Of a stretch of DNA of 64,000 bases, positions 9,161-17,850 are shown piece after piece. Both the position numbers and the translations under genes were made by a program. How positions within the stretch are numbered: the first letter of the stretch is position 1; every line of letters begins with the position of its first letter. A model generated the notes under the pieces. That model had not been told where the DNA came from, made no database searches, and saw nothing but the letters and a program-made list of their open reading frames with translations. This DNA comes from Hyphomicrobiales bacterium (GTDB lineage: Bacteria > Pseudomonadota > Alphaproteobacteria > Rhizobiales > Rhizobiaceae): positions 220,520 to 284,519 of the forward strand of contig UCII01000005.1 of NCBI GenBank assembly GCA_900472485.1, given 5' to 3'.

Positions 9161-11053
9161 CTAGCGGGACATCGCCTGTTCGGCGAGGCTCTGATTGACC
9201 GTTACGGCGTATTTGAACTGCAGCTGGCTGACCATCTGATCGAGAATGTCATCGCCGGCAGCATTGGCGATCTGGGCAACCTGCTGATCGTCGTTGCTCA
9301 GCGCATCGGTCGTCGGATTGTCGTTGACATCGGTGACCTTGAGCAGGATCTGTGTCGTGTCATCGGCGCCGACGGCGTTTGCAGCCGTATCGACCGGACC
9401 GGAGAAGGCGGCAGCGATGCCGCCGCGGCCCAGAACCGGATCATCCGTCGAACGCGTGATGCCGGTCTTGCTTTCAACGGCGATGCCAAGCGGCGCTGCG
9501 ATATCGGCAAGCGACTTGCCCTTCTGCGCCGCCTGCTTCAGCTCGGCTGCCTTGGCGGCCAGTGCAATCTTCTGCTGTTCGGCGGTCCAATCGGCGACGG
9601 CCTTTTCACGCACCTCCGCAAGCGGGCGATCGTGATCGGGCGTGATGTTCGTCACGTCGTACCAGATATAACCATCATTGCCGACCGTCAGCGGAGCCGG
9701 ATTACCGCCCTGATCGGCCTTGAAGACTTCCGAGATCAGCTGCTGGCGAGCCGGCAGATCCTTGATCTCATTGCCGGTCTGATTGAGGCCGGTCTGATCG
9801 ATCGCATCGATGGTGACAAGCTTCAGCTTGAGCTGCGAAGCCGCCTCTTGCAGCGATGCGCCGGAGCCGCGCAAGTCTTCGAACTTGTCGTGGACACTGG
9901 TGATTTCATTGGCAGCATTGCCGAGCGCGATCTGCTTGCGAATATCTTCCTTGACCTCGTCGAAATTCTTGGCCGTTTCGTTCTTCACATTGGTCACACG
10001 GAGGATGACCGGACCGAACGAACCGTCCACGACGGGCGTGGTGCCGCCTTCCTTGGAGACGGCGAAGGCTGCCTCGGCAACGGACTTGTCCGGAACCTGA
10101 TCCTTGTTGAAGGTGCCAAGCAGCACGTCGGACGGCTTTTTGCCCTGGTCGGAGACGAGCTGATCGAAGGTGGTTCCCGTCTTCAGCGCATCGGCGGCCG
10201 CATTGGCGAGATCCTTGTTGGCGAAGGTCAGCTGCTCGATGGTGCGCGTTGCCGGCGTGGTGAAGCTGTCCTTGCGTTTGTCAAACTGCGCGTGCACTTC
10301 GTCATCCGTAACACTGGCAGTATCGGCGATATCCTCGGCCTGCAACTTCACAAAAGCGAACTTGCGGTATTCAGGCGCGCGATATTTCGACTTCACACCG
10401 TCGAACCACTTCTGCAGTACGTCGTCGGCCGGCGCCTTGACGGGATCGATATTGGCGTTGGTCAACAGCAGATAATCGATGCTGCGGGTCTCGTTGTGAT
10501 ATTGCTTGACCGCATCGGCAAGAACCGCCGGGGCGACAAAGCCGTTCGAGACAGCCTCGACGATCTGGCCACGGATCGCGACCTTGCTGCGCTCCTTGAT
10601 ATAATCATCGGGCGATATGTTGCTGTTGCGCAGAAGCGTATCGAATTTTTGACGGTCAAAGGCGCCGTTCGCAGCCTTGAAGGCCGGATCGTCGCCGATG
10701 AGCTTGGCAAGGCGGTCTTGCGAGAGGCCGAGATTCATGTCGGCGGCAAGCTGATCGAGCGAAGCGCCGGCGACGAGCTGCGCTACCGTCTGCTGTCCGA
10801 TCCCAAAAGCGCGAGCCTGCTCGGGCGTGATCTGCATGCGCAGCTGCTGGCTGATCGCCTGGATCTGGCGGCGATAGGCGAGGCGGAACTCGTTTGTATC
10901 GATATGCTGATCGCCGACCGTGACAACTGTATTGCTGCTGCCGCCGGTGATGAGGGACCGCTCGACACCCCACACGCCGAAGGCTGCCGCAAGAAGAAGC
11001 AACAAGCCCTTGGCAACCCAGGTCTGGGCGATTTTTCTCAGCACGTCGAACAT
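9161..11053 (-). CDS. ppiD: PpiD/SurA-like periplasmic peptidyl-prolyl isomerase
   Basis: A 630-residue membrane-anchored chaperone expected to help outer-membrane proteins fold in the periplasm. The N-terminus [16 protein letters not shown] is followed by a single membrane helix (about 15-33), then a SurA-N-like helical region (about 40-170), and parvulin-type PPIC-like segments in the middle and second half. The family often carries a degenerate PPIase domain, and the active-site state was not judged. It is the first gene of the trp/mo operon; the start region has no strong ribosome site. Confidence 0.85.
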   Translation of the reverse strand: MFDVLRKIAQTWVAKGLLLLLAAAFGVWGVERSLITGGSSNTVVTVGDQHIDTNEFRLAYRRQIQAISQQLRMQITPEQARAFGIGQQTVAQLVAGASLDQLAADMNLGLSQDRLAKLIGDDPAFKAANGAFDRQKFDTLLRNSNISPDDYIKERSKVAIRGQIVEAVSNGFVAPAVLADAVKQYHNETRSIDYLLLTNANIDPVKAPADDVLQKWFDGVKSKYRAPEYRKFAFVKLQAEDIADTASVTDDEVHAQFDKRKDSFTTPATRTIEQLTFANKDLANAAADALKTGTTFDQLVSDQGKKPSDVLLGTFNKDQVPDKSVAEAAFAVSKEGGTTPVVDGSFGPVILRVTNVKNETAKNFDEVKEDIRKQIALGNAANEITSVHDKFEDLRGSGASLQEAASQLKLKLVTIDAIDQTGLNQTGNEIKDLPARQQLISEVFKADQGGNPAPLTVGNDGYIWYDVTNITPDHDRPLAEVREKAVADWTAEQQKIALAAKAAELKQAAQKGKSLADIAAPLGIAVESKTGITRSTDDPVLGRGGIAAAFSGPVDTAANAVGADDTTQILLKVTDVNDNPTTDALSNDDQQVAQIANAAGDDILDQMVSQLQFKYAVTVNQSLAEQAMSR

Positions 11054-11233
11054 CGGAAAGCAAACCTCGTCATCATCAAGTCTTCGCCCGCAGGCGAAAC
11101 AATCGGAGTTCCTTAGAACAATCCGAACCGGAATTGAAGAGCCAGTGGGGAAATCACCTAATGAGCTGCAGCCATGCCGGAACCTTTGAGAAGCGGTAGC
11201 GTTCTAAGCAATGCGGAAACAAAGGAGCACACG

Positions 11234-11515
11234 ATGGCAGAGACCAAATCAGCCTCTACTCAGTCGTCTTCGGCGCGTGCACAGACGGAAACGGCAATGG
11301 AGGATCTTGCCGCCCAGGTCGCAGCGCTACGCGAAGATCTGGCAAAGCTGTCGCAAAGCGTGGCGGCTGTGGGGCAGGGGGCGAAATCTGTCGTTGCGGA
11401 GGAAGCCCAGGAGATCACAGAGCAGTTGCGCGAGAGGGTTCGTGAAGAGCCGATTTTCATGGTCGCTGCCGCAGCCGGCATCGGCTATCTGGTCGGCCTT
11501 CTGAGCCGACGCTAG
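11234..11515 (+). CDS. DUF883 (ElaB/YqjD-like) membrane-anchored small protein
   Basis: A 93-residue protein with the DUF883/YqjD layout: a polar Ser/Ala-rich head, an amphipathic helix with heptad character (about 25-70), and a C-terminal membrane segment MVAAAAGIGYLVGLLSRR. Members in enteric bacteria bind ribosomes at the inner membrane in stationary phase; whether that holds here is unknown. The frame is open from 11174, but ATG 11234 has AGGAG 8 nt upstream and starts at the conserved point. It is divergent from ppiD and followed by a strong terminator. Confidence 0.8.
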   Translation: MAETKSASTQSSSARAQTETAMEDLAAQVAALREDLAKLSQSVAAVGQGAKSVVAEEAQEITEQLRERVREEPIFMVAAAAGIGYLVGLLSRR

Positions 11516-11575
11516 GCAGGACGAACTCTCGACCGGCGGGCGATCCCCACGAGCCACCACAGCTGCGAAACTGCC

Positions 11576-11608
11576 GAAAAGGCGCGGGCGATTCGTCCGC
11601 GCCTTTTC
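11576..11608 (+). terminator. Strong hairpin terminator after the DUF883 gene
   Basis: A 12-bp perfect stem GAAAAGGCGCGG (11576-11587) / CCGCGCCTTTTC (11597-11608) with a 9-nt loop and the T-run inside the 3' arm. The A-run of the 5' arm makes it potentially bidirectional. Confidence 0.7.
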
Positions 11609-11773
11609 AAGTGGTAACGACTGCAAGCGCGTGCGCCCAGGAATTGCAGGATACGTGCGTTGCACTACAACCGAATCCTGCTGCGACATCTTTGCGACAC
11701 TCCCTGCGACATGTTGACTATCGCCATTTGTTGAACAGCCACCCCCTTGTATCACATGGGCGCTTACTATACG

Positions 11774-11797
11774 TAACAACAATTATAAGGTTGCTTA
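11774..11797. promoter_or_regulatory. Possible MarR operator upstream of the efflux operon
   Basis: Imperfect inverted repeat TAACAAC (11774-11780) and GTTGCTTA (11790-11797), centred 34 nt before the MarR start in an AT-rich stretch. MarR proteins commonly autoregulate through such sites; binding here is inference. The rest of 11609-11819 shows nothing further. Confidence 0.3.
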
Positions 11798-11819
11798 TGA
11801 ATAGCAGGCTCCCAATACA

Positions 11820-12284
11820 ATGACTTCGACCCCCACCGTTGGTTTTCTCCTCCACGATGTTGCGCGACTGCTTCGGAAGAGATTCGAGCAGCGTGCGAAG
11901 GATTTGGGTCTGACGCGCTCGCAGTGGCAGACCCTTGCCTACCTTGCAAACAATGAAGGTATCCATCAGGCCGGACTGGCCGAAATTCTGGAAATCGAGC
12001 CGATCACGCTGGTGCGTATCCTGGACAAGCTCACCGAACGGGGGCTGGTGGAGCGCCGACAGCATCCGAATGATCGGCGCAGCTGGCTCCTCTACCTGCG
12101 AGAAGAGGCCCGGCCGTTGATGGACGCTATGCGCAGCATCGGCGAACAGTCGCGCAGGGAAGCGCTCGAAGGCGCCTCTCAGGAAGATCAAGAGCGCCTC
12201 TATGAATTGCTTACCCTTATGAAATCGAACCTGGTTAGCGCCTGCCGTTCAAAGGCAGTCGACAAAGAGTTACAACATGGCTGA
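11820..12284 (+). CDS. MarR-family transcriptional regulator of the efflux operon
   Basis: A 154-residue winged-helix regulator (LTRSQWQTLAYLANN recognition region, then DKLTERGLVERRQHPNDRR wing with the typical DxR pattern). Family members are dimers that release DNA on binding phenolic or drug ligands. Its stop overlaps the start of the emrA-like gene by 8 nt, giving a MarR-EmrA-EmrB arrangement like E. coli emrRAB, so it probably represses this operon. No strong ribosome site precedes the ATG. Confidence 0.9.
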   Translation: MTSTPTVGFLLHDVARLLRKRFEQRAKDLGLTRSQWQTLAYLANNEGIHQAGLAEILEIEPITLVRILDKLTERGLVERRQHPNDRRSWLLYLREEARPLMDAMRSIGEQSRREALEGASQEDQERLYELLTLMKSNLVSACRSKAVDKELQHG

Positions 12285-13503
12285 AGCATCCTCCCCACTC
12301 CGCGTACCCGCGAACGCAAACTCCTCCGAACAAAATCAAGCTTCCGTCGCCGAGGCTCCATCCTCCAACCCGGCGCCCCAGCCTTCGACGACTGCGCCGG
12401 CCGCACTGGCAGCGCCCCCGGAGATGCCGCGCAAGCGCCGTAGCATGACGCGACCAGTCCTGTTTGCGCTGCTTCCGGTCGCGCTCGTCATCGGTGGCTA
12501 CTACTACGTCACGGGTGGCCAGATCATGTCCACGGACAATGCCTACATCCAGGCCGATATGGTCGGCGTTTCCACCGATGTTTCCGGCACGGTGATCTCG
12601 GTCGATGTGCATGAAAACGAGGTGGTGAAGAAAGGGCAGGTGCTCTTCCGCCTGAAGCCCGATTCGTTCCGGATCGCACTCGAAGGTGCGAAAGCGCAGC
12701 TCGGCAATGCCAGAAACCAGATCTTGAACCTGCAGGCGAGCTACAAGCAATCCCTGTCGGAAATTGAACAGGCGCAGGCCGACATCCCGTATTATCAGAC
12801 GGAATTCGACCGCCAGCAAAACCTGATCACCAATTCGGTCGCTTCCAAGGCGGCCCTGGATCAGGCCAGACACAATCTCGAAGCCGCGCAGCAGAAAGTA
12901 TTGGTCGCAAAGGCCACAGCCGCCGCGACTCTCGCCCAGTTGGGCGGCCAAGGCACTGCCGATCTGCCTCCGGAGCAGAACCCGCTCTATCTGCAGGCGA
13001 AGGCTGCGGTTGACAATGCGCAGCGCGAACTTGACGATACCGTCGTCAAAGCCCCCTTCGACGGCGTGACCGCCAATGTACCCTCGCTGCAGGTCGGCGC
13101 CTATCTGACGGCCTCCCAGCCGGGATTCTCGCTGGTTTCCACCACGCATCTGTGGATCAATGCCAGCCCGAAGGAAACCGAACTCACCTATGTCCGACCC
13201 GGCCAGAAGGTCGATATCTCCGTCGACGCCTATCCGGGCGTGACCTGGAAGGGCACGGTCGCCAGCATTTCGCCGGCATCCGGCTCCAGCTTCTCGCTTC
13301 TGCCGGCACAGAACACGACCGGCAACTGGGTGAAGGTCGTTCAGCGCATACCGATGATCATCAATATCGACGACACGGCGGGCAAGCCTCCGCTGCGCGT
13401 CGGAATGAGCGTCGTCGCCGATGTCGATACCGGCCATGCCCGCGGCCTGCCAGATTTCATTACCAACCTGCTGGGCCATGCCCGCGGTCAGGATCATGAG
13501 TAA
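12277..13503 (+). CDS. emrA: HlyD/EmrA-type membrane fusion protein of a drug efflux system
   Basis: A periplasmic adaptor of 408 residues that links the inner-membrane pump to an outer-membrane channel. A Pro/Ala-rich cytoplasmic head (about 1-62) is followed by one membrane helix (about 63-85), a biotinyl-lipoyl half-domain (STDNAYIQADMVGV), a coiled-coil hairpin (about 140-235), the second lipoyl half (VKAPFDGVTANVPSLQVG) and beta-barrel domains. DNAYI and APFDG are hallmark EmrA/HlyD motifs. It overlaps the genes on both sides by 8 nt, so translation is likely coupled. Confidence 0.9.
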   Translation: MAEASSPLRVPANANSSEQNQASVAEAPSSNPAPQPSTTAPAALAAPPEMPRKRRSMTRPVLFALLPVALVIGGYYYVTGGQIMSTDNAYIQADMVGVSTDVSGTVISVDVHENEVVKKGQVLFRLKPDSFRIALEGAKAQLGNARNQILNLQASYKQSLSEIEQAQADIPYYQTEFDRQQNLITNSVASKAALDQARHNLEAAQQKVLVAKATAAATLAQLGGQGTADLPPEQNPLYLQAKAAVDNAQRELDDTVVKAPFDGVTANVPSLQVGAYLTASQPGFSLVSTTHLWINASPKETELTYVRPGQKVDISVDAYPGVTWKGTVASISPASGSSFSLLPAQNTTGNWVKVVQRIPMIINIDDTAGKPPLRVGMSVVADVDTGHARGLPDFITNLLGHARGQDHE

Positions 13504-15040
13504 CTCCGCCACAGCCTCTCCCCCGGCGCCCGTTGCCAATCGCGGCGCGATCACCGCCTGCGTTATCCTGTCGGTCATCATGCAGGCGCTGGACACCACC
13601 ATCGCCAACGTTGCCCTGCCGCATATCCAGGGCGACGTTTCCGCAAGCGCCGACCAGATCAACTGGGTTCTGACATCCTACATCGTCGCAGCGGCGATCA
13701 TGACGCCGCCTTCCGGCTTCCTTTCGGCAAAGTTCGGCCGCAAGCGGGTGCTGCTGGTAGCAATCGCCGGCTTCGTCGCCGCGTCGGTGCTCTGCGGCCT
13801 GTCGGAATCGCTGATACAGATCGTCGGCTTCCGCCTGCTGCAGGGCCTCTTTGGCGCCGCGCTCGTACCGCTATCGCAAGGCATTCTGCTCGATATCTAC
13901 AGTGTCGAGGAGCGTGGCCGCGCCATGGCGCTGTTCGGCGTCTCGGTCATGGTCGGACCGGTGCTGGGTCCCGTCATCGGCGGCTGGCTGACCGACAATA
14001 TCAGTTGGCGCTGGGTGTTCTACATCAACGTGCCGATCGGCGCGCTCGCATTCTTCGGCATCGTCGTCTACGTGACGGAAACGAAGCTCGATGCGCTCGC
14101 CAAGCTCGATTGGTTCGGCTTCGGCATGCTCTCCATTGCGATTGCCGGCTTGCAGCTATTCCTCGACCGCGGCGAGCAGCTCGACTGGTTCTATTCGAGC
14201 GAAATCATCATCGAGGCGCTCGTCTGCGTCAGCGCCTTTTACCTCTTCCTCGTGCACATGTTCACGGCGGAGCGAAGTTTCGTCAATCCGCGCCTGTTCA
14301 TGGACCAAAACTTCGCCGTCAGCATCCTGTTCATCTTCATCGTCGGCGTGACCTATTTGGCCTCGCTGGCGCTGATGACGCCCTATCTGCAGACGCTGAT
14401 GGGCTACCCGGTCGTGACTGCCGGCATCGTCATGGGACCGCGCGGGCTCGGCACCATGTTCTGCATGTTCCTTGTGGGGCGCCTGATCGGCAAGGTCGAC
14501 ACGCGCTGGCTATTGTTCATCGGCCTCGCACTGACGGCCTGGGCTATGTACGACATGACGGGCTGGACGCCGGATGTGTCGCAATGGACGCTGATATCGG
14601 TCGGCTTTGTCCAGGGGGCAGGATTGGGCTTCCTCTTCGTGCCGCTAACCACGATCGCTTTTGCGACGCTGCCGGCGCAGATGCGCGGCGAGGGGACGGG
14701 TCTCTACAACCTCTCTCGTAACATCGGCTCCAGCGTCGGCATTTCCGTCGTGTCCATGCTGATTACCGAGAACACGCAGGTCAACCATGCCAATATCGCC
14801 GCCTATGTCACGCCATTCAACCGCTATTTCGACCTCACTGCCGCGCAGGGCGTGAGCCCGTTCACGGCGGTCGGCAGGGCCACGCTTGACGGCATGATCA
14901 CGACGCAGGCGACCATCATCGCCTATATCGACGACTTCAAGCTGCTGATGCTGATGTCGATCTTCGCCATGCCGCTGCTGGTGCTCTTGCGCAAACCGAA
15001 GGCGCCGCCGGCGGTCGACCATAGCGTCGCGATGGAATAG
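13496..15040 (+). CDS. emrB: DHA2-family MFS drug:proton antiporter, EmrB-like
   Basis: A 514-residue, 14-helix major facilitator pump of the DHA2/EmrB type, working with the adjacent adaptor. Motifs: MQALDTTIANVALPHI (motif D1, helix 1), LSAKFGRKRVLL (motif A) and GVSVMVGPVLGPVIGG (motif C of antiporters). An open frame begins at 13421, but ATG 13496 overlaps the emrA end by 8 nt, exactly as emrA overlaps marR, and begins where the family begins. A GC-rich terminator follows. Confidence 0.9.
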   Translation: MSNSATASPPAPVANRGAITACVILSVIMQALDTTIANVALPHIQGDVSASADQINWVLTSYIVAAAIMTPPSGFLSAKFGRKRVLLVAIAGFVAASVLCGLSESLIQIVGFRLLQGLFGAALVPLSQGILLDIYSVEERGRAMALFGVSVMVGPVLGPVIGGWLTDNISWRWVFYINVPIGALAFFGIVVYVTETKLDALAKLDWFGFGMLSIAIAGLQLFLDRGEQLDWFYSSEIIIEALVCVSAFYLFLVHMFTAERSFVNPRLFMDQNFAVSILFIFIVGVTYLASLALMTPYLQTLMGYPVVTAGIVMGPRGLGTMFCMFLVGRLIGKVDTRWLLFIGLALTAWAMYDMTGWTPDVSQWTLISVGFVQGAGLGFLFVPLTTIAFATLPAQMRGEGTGLYNLSRNIGSSVGISVVSMLITENTQVNHANIAAYVTPFNRYFDLTAAQGVSPFTAVGRATLDGMITTQATIIAYIDDFKLLMLMSIFAMPLLVLLRKPKAPPAVDHSVAME

Positions 15041-15075
15041 TCGCGCAGCCTTTCCAGTTTCACTGCGCGGCTCAT

Positions 15076-15115
15076 GGCCGCCGGGCGCCACCCCGGCGGC
15101 CGCTTTGCTTTTTGC
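15076..15115 (+). terminator. Terminator of the emr-type operon
   Basis: Stem GGCCGCCGGG (15076-15085) / CCCGGCGGCC (15092-15101), 6-nt loop, followed by the T-rich GCTTTGCTTTTT. It lies between convergent emrB and the glycosylase gene. Confidence 0.7.
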
Positions 15116-15119
15116 TCTC

Positions 15120-15716
15120 TCATGGGAAACGGCGGCTGACGAAGCGCGAGCCGGCAGCACCGAAGCGCCATAGCGGATCGATATTCTTCGTGATGCCGAT
15201 GCGCTTGCCGGAAACGACCGGCACCGGTTCGGCCCGAGACAACGAAAATGGAGCCGCATCCAGCGAGCGGCCGTCGAGGCTTATATCGATAGCAAGCGCC
15301 TGCGAAAGCTTGCCCGGCCCGTTGCACAGCGAGACGATGTCGGCCAGTCCCCGCCGCCGGATCATGTCTTCGATGCCGTTTTCCGGCTCGATCGCCCGGA
15401 TGAGCACGGCGCTCCCTTTGGTGCAAACGAAATTCAGACACCAATGAATGCCGTAGGAGCGGTAGACATAGACATGGCCGGCCGGGCCGAACATGGCCGC
15501 ATTGCGCGGCGTCGGGCCGCGATATGCATGAGAGGCCTCGTCATCGGGCCTATAAGCCTCCGTCTCGACGATTCGACCGCCCACCTCCCCAACCGTGAAG
15601 CGCATCCCGACCAGGTCGGACGCGACCACGACGGCATCTCGGCTGAAAAAGGCGGTGAGGGCAGGGCCGGCGAGGGGTTCGATACCAAGAGACAGGGAAT
15701 GATCGTCAGAAGTCAT
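15120..15716 (-). CDS. mpg: DNA-3-methyladenine glycosylase (MPG/AAG family)
   Basis: Removes alkylated and deaminated purines, such as 3-methyladenine and hypoxanthine, starting base excision repair. The 198-residue protein matches the AAG/MPG fold: [19 protein letters not shown] contains the catalytic Glu, then [30 protein letters not shown] and [12 protein letters not shown]. No partner gene is attached; it is convergent with emrB. Earlier start codons were not needed, since residues 12-25 already align with the family N-terminus. Confidence 0.9.
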   Translation of the reverse strand: MTSDDHSLSLGIEPLAGPALTAFFSRDAVVVASDLVGMRFTVGEVGGRIVETEAYRPDDEASHAYRGPTPRNAAMFGPAGHVYVYRSYGIHWCLNFVCTKGSAVLIRAIEPENGIEDMIRRRGLADIVSLCNGPGKLSQALAIDISLDGRSLDAAPFSLSRAEPVPVVSGKRIGITKNIDPLWRFGAAGSRFVSRRFP

Positions 15717-15793
15717 TGGAGGAAACTATCCTGGATAGCCGAAGCCATCAACACGGCGCCGAACATCGAGTGCTTGGTCGGACACGGTGACAA

Positions 15794-15821
15794 TTGACAA
15801 AAACTAAGCATGGCTTATTAA
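15794..15821 (+). promoter_or_regulatory. Sigma-70-like promoter of candidate small RNA
   Basis: TTGACA (15794-15799), 16 nt, then TATTAA (15816-15821, followed by T). It is the clearest -35/-10 pair noticed in the window. No open reading frame follows before the terminator 40 nt downstream of the predicted start. Confidence 0.5.
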
Positions 15822-15828
15822 TAGCCTG

Positions 15829-15900
15829 CTTCAGTCAGATTTGACCCCTGACCTGGCGAAGGTGGCCGGCCCTTTCCAGCGGCCGGGCCACCTTATTTTT
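15829..15900 (+). ncRNA. Candidate intergenic small RNA (about 72 nt)
   Basis: A transcript from the promoter at 15794 would start near 15829 and end at the T-run at 15900. It would contain a small hairpin GTCAG (15834-15838) / CTGAC (15848-15852) with a 9-nt loop, then a long terminator hairpin. No protein-coding gene precedes the terminator on this strand; the nearest, emrB, has its own terminator 760 nt earlier. I do not recognise it as one of the named rhizobial sRNA families. Confidence 0.45.
15859..15900 (+). terminator. Strong rho-independent terminator with no upstream gene
   Basis: AAGGTGGCCGGCC (15859-15871) pairs with GGCCGGGCCACCTT (15881-15894) with one bulged G, loop CTTTCCAGC, then ATTTTT. 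It appears to end the candidate small RNA. From 15901 to the tRNA at 16131 nothing further was found. Confidence 0.75.
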
Positions 15901-16130
15901 AGCGCGCTGACGACATGAAGTTTTCGTAGCGCCACCCGGCTCGATCAATATTCCTTAATCGCCATTCCTGCCGATATCGAGAATGCGAGGGAGCTAGGCG
16001 GAACAAGTTGACGCGGCGACTAAAGCTGCTAAAAAGCCAGCCGTCGAGTGATTGGGTAGAAAAACCGGTGACCACACCCGGTTTCGAAAAATCAGCACTG
16101 CATGGATTTTTCAGGCCTTTCAGTTGCTTG

Positions 16131-16220
16131 GGAAGAGTGTCCGAGTGGTTTAAGGAACCGGTCTTGAAAACCGGCGTGCGGGAAACCGTACCGTGGGTTC
16201 GAATCCCACCTCTTCCGCCA
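16131..16220 (+). tRNA. tRNA-Ser (anticodon UGA)
   Basis: Acceptor GGAAGAG (16131-16137) pairs with CTCTTCC (16210-16216); discriminator G; CCA encoded (16218-16220). Anticodon stem CCGGT/ACCGG encloses a 7-nt loop with TGA at 16165-16167. A long variable arm (GCGGGAAACCGTACC region) and the GGTTCGAATCC T-arm are typical of serine tRNA. Reads UCN codons, mainly UCA. No repeat of the tRNA 3' end was seen nearby, so there is no sign of use as an integration site within the window. Confidence 0.95.
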
Positions 16221-16250
16221 ATAGGCTTTCCCAATTTTTTCCTTCCCGTA

Positions 16251-16274
16251 AAAATCCCAGCACGTCACAAACCG
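16251..16274 (+). repeat. Repeat copy A, overlapping the flavodoxin/ECF41 promoter
   Basis: AAAATCCCAGCAC-G-TCACAAACCG; a near-identical 25-bp copy with AA in place of the G lies at 17889-17913, beyond the sigma factor gene. Copy A contains the -35 element of the ECF41-type promoter. Confidence 0.7.
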
Positions 16275-16289
16275 CGCCCATGCCTTGTC
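16263..16289 (+). promoter_or_regulatory. ECF41-type promoter of the flavodoxin-sigma operon
   Basis: CGTCACA (16263-16269), exactly 16 nt, then TGTC (16286-16289). The published ECF41 consensus, as I recall it, is TGTCACA-N16-CGTC, so only the first base of each element differs. It is placed 37 nt before the flavodoxin ATG, leaving room for a short leader with GAAGGAG. It suggests positive autoregulation. Confidence 0.55.
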
Positions 16290-16325
16290 ATGTCCTTCGC
16301 AAAACCAAATTCGAAGGAGATGACA

Positions 16326-16949
16326 ATGATCCGGCAGGGCATCGCAATCGTGTATCATAGCGGCTATGGACATACCGGCCGGCAGGCCGAGGCCGTCAGG
16401 GCAGGGGTCGAAGAGGTTGATGGCGCGGAGGCGATACTGTTGACCGTGGACGAGGTGGAGCACCATTGGGATGATCTCAATGCGGCGCAGGCGATCATCT
16501 TCGGCTCGCCGACCTATATGGGCTCGGTCTCCGCATCGTTCAAAGCATTTCAGGAGGCAACATCGAATGCCGTTCTCGCCAGGGGCTATCTGTGGAAGAA
16601 CAAGATTGCGGCCGGCTTCACCACTTCGGGGTCACGATCCGGTGACAAGCTTTCGACGCTGATGCAGATGGTGATCTTCGCAGCCCAGCATGGAATGCAT
16701 TGGGTCGGTCTCGATCTGCCGCCGGCCAATTGCTCCTCGACGGGCTCGGAAGAAGACATGAACCGCCTCGGCTTCTGGCTTGGCGCCGCAGCGCAGGCGA
16801 ATACGGACGAAGGCCCGGAGACTGCGCCGCCCGCATCCGATCTCGCCACAGCCCGCCATCTTGGCCGGCGGGTGGCACTGACGGCGCTGCAGTTCGCCCG
16901 TGGCCGCGACGCCAATCCATTTGCGCGCGAGTTTGCAGCCCATGAGTGA
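16326..16949 (+). CDS. Flavodoxin/NAD(P)H:quinone oxidoreductase (WrbA-like)
   Basis: A 207-residue flavodoxin-fold protein: FMN phosphate loop YHSGYGHTGRQ (about 9-19), GSPTYMGSVSASFK in the isoalloxazine-binding region and GFTTSGSRSGDK (third FMN loop). Likely a cytosolic NAD(P)H-dependent FMN oxidoreductase; the substrate is unknown. Start: ATG 16326 is 7 nt after GAAGGAG; ATG 16320 is too close to that site. Its end overlaps the ECF41 sigma gene by 8 nt. ECF41 factors are known to sit beside small oxidoreductase, epimerase or carboxymuconolactone decarboxylase genes, so this is the probable target and partner. Confidence 0.85.
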   Translation: MIRQGIAIVYHSGYGHTGRQAEAVRAGVEEVDGAEAILLTVDEVEHHWDDLNAAQAIIFGSPTYMGSVSASFKAFQEATSNAVLARGYLWKNKIAAGFTTSGSRSGDKLSTLMQMVIFAAQHGMHWVGLDLPPANCSSTGSEEDMNRLGFWLGAAAQANTDEGPETAPPASDLATARHLGRRVALTALQFARGRDANPFAREFAAHE

Positions 16950-17850
16950 GGCGCTGTCCGACCCGATCTTCTCCGAGCTGCGTCCGCGCCTTGTCCGGCT
17001 TGCCTATAGAATGCTTGGATCAGTCGCGGATGCCGAGGATATCGTGCAGGATAGCTGGCTGCGCTGGCTGGCAACCGATCGCGCTTCCGTTCGCGAACCG
17101 GCGGCATTCCTGCGGACTATCGTCACCCGGCTTTGTCTGAACGAGCTGAAATCGGCGCGCCGTCGCCGGGAATCCTATGTGGGTTCCTGGCTGCCCGAGC
17201 CGATCTTCGATCCGGAGGACGGCGATGCCGCTGACGATATAACCATGCCGCTGATGCTGGCGCTGGAGCGTCTTTCGCCTTTGGAGCGGGCCGCCTTTCT
17301 CCTGCATGACGTATTCGGCATGGATTTCGACGACGTCTCCCTGGCGATCGGTCGCGAGGCGGTCGCCTGTCGCAAGCTTGCCAGCCGGGCGAGGGCGCAT
17401 GTCACCGAGGCAAGGCCGCGCTTCGCCGTCGGCAAGGAAGAAGGCCTCAAGCTTGCCGCAGCCTTCTTTGTGGCATCGAGAACGGGAGACATGGCCTCTC
17501 TTCAGGCCCTGCTTTCAGAAGATGTCGTTGTCTATGCCGACGGCGGCGGCAAGGTGCCGACATCGCAGCGACCACATATCGGGCTTTCCGCCACCATGCA
17601 GCTTCATGAGCGGCTGACGCGAATTTTTCGCGAACAGCCCTCCCACCTGATCCGCTATACGGTCATTGATGGCTTGCCGGGCTTCGTAACGATAGAGGGC
17701 GACAACATCGTGCAGACCACCGCGCTGCAGATCGAACGGGAAAAAGTTGTCGCCATCTATTGCACCCGTAACCCGGACAAGCTGAAGCACATTATCGGGG
17801 CGGCAGAGTCGGCGACGTCTATCAGGACGAACTCTACTGATGCGCCCTGA
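16942..17850 (+). CDS. ECF41-family RNA polymerase sigma factor with SnoaL-like C-terminal domain
   Basis: 302 residues: sigma region 2 (about 10-75, YRMLGSVADAEDIVQDSWLRW), linker with WLPEP (83-87), region 4 (about 105-160, LSPLERAAFLLHDVFGMDF), then a SnoaL/NTF2-like domain (about 170-290) holding DGGGK (200-204) and NPDKL (277-281). Those three motifs define ECF41 sigma factors, whose C-terminal domain modulates activity in place of a separate anti-sigma factor. No anti-sigma gene is present. The start overlaps the flavodoxin stop; a longer frame from 16900 lacks support. Confidence 0.92.
   Translation: MSEALSDPIFSELRPRLVRLAYRMLGSVADAEDIVQDSWLRWLATDRASVREPAAFLRTIVTRLCLNELKSARRRRESYVGSWLPEPIFDPEDGDAADDITMPLMLALERLSPLERAAFLLHDVFGMDFDDVSLAIGREAVACRKLASRARAHVTEARPRFAVGKEEGLKLAAAFFVASRTGDMASLQALLSEDVVVYADGGGKVPTSQRPHIGLSATMQLHERLTRIFREQPSHLIRYTVIDGLPGFVTIEGDNIVQTTALQIEREKVVAIYCTRNPDKLKHIIGAAESATSIRTNSTDAP

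Noticed and set aside
16061..16084. Hairpin AAACCGG / CCGGTTT upstream of tRNA-Ser
   Set aside because: No T-run and only a 7-bp stem; not convincing as a terminator or operator.
16131..16220. tRNA-Ser as integration site of a genomic island
   Set aside because: No repeat of the tRNA 3' end and no integrase gene found in the window.
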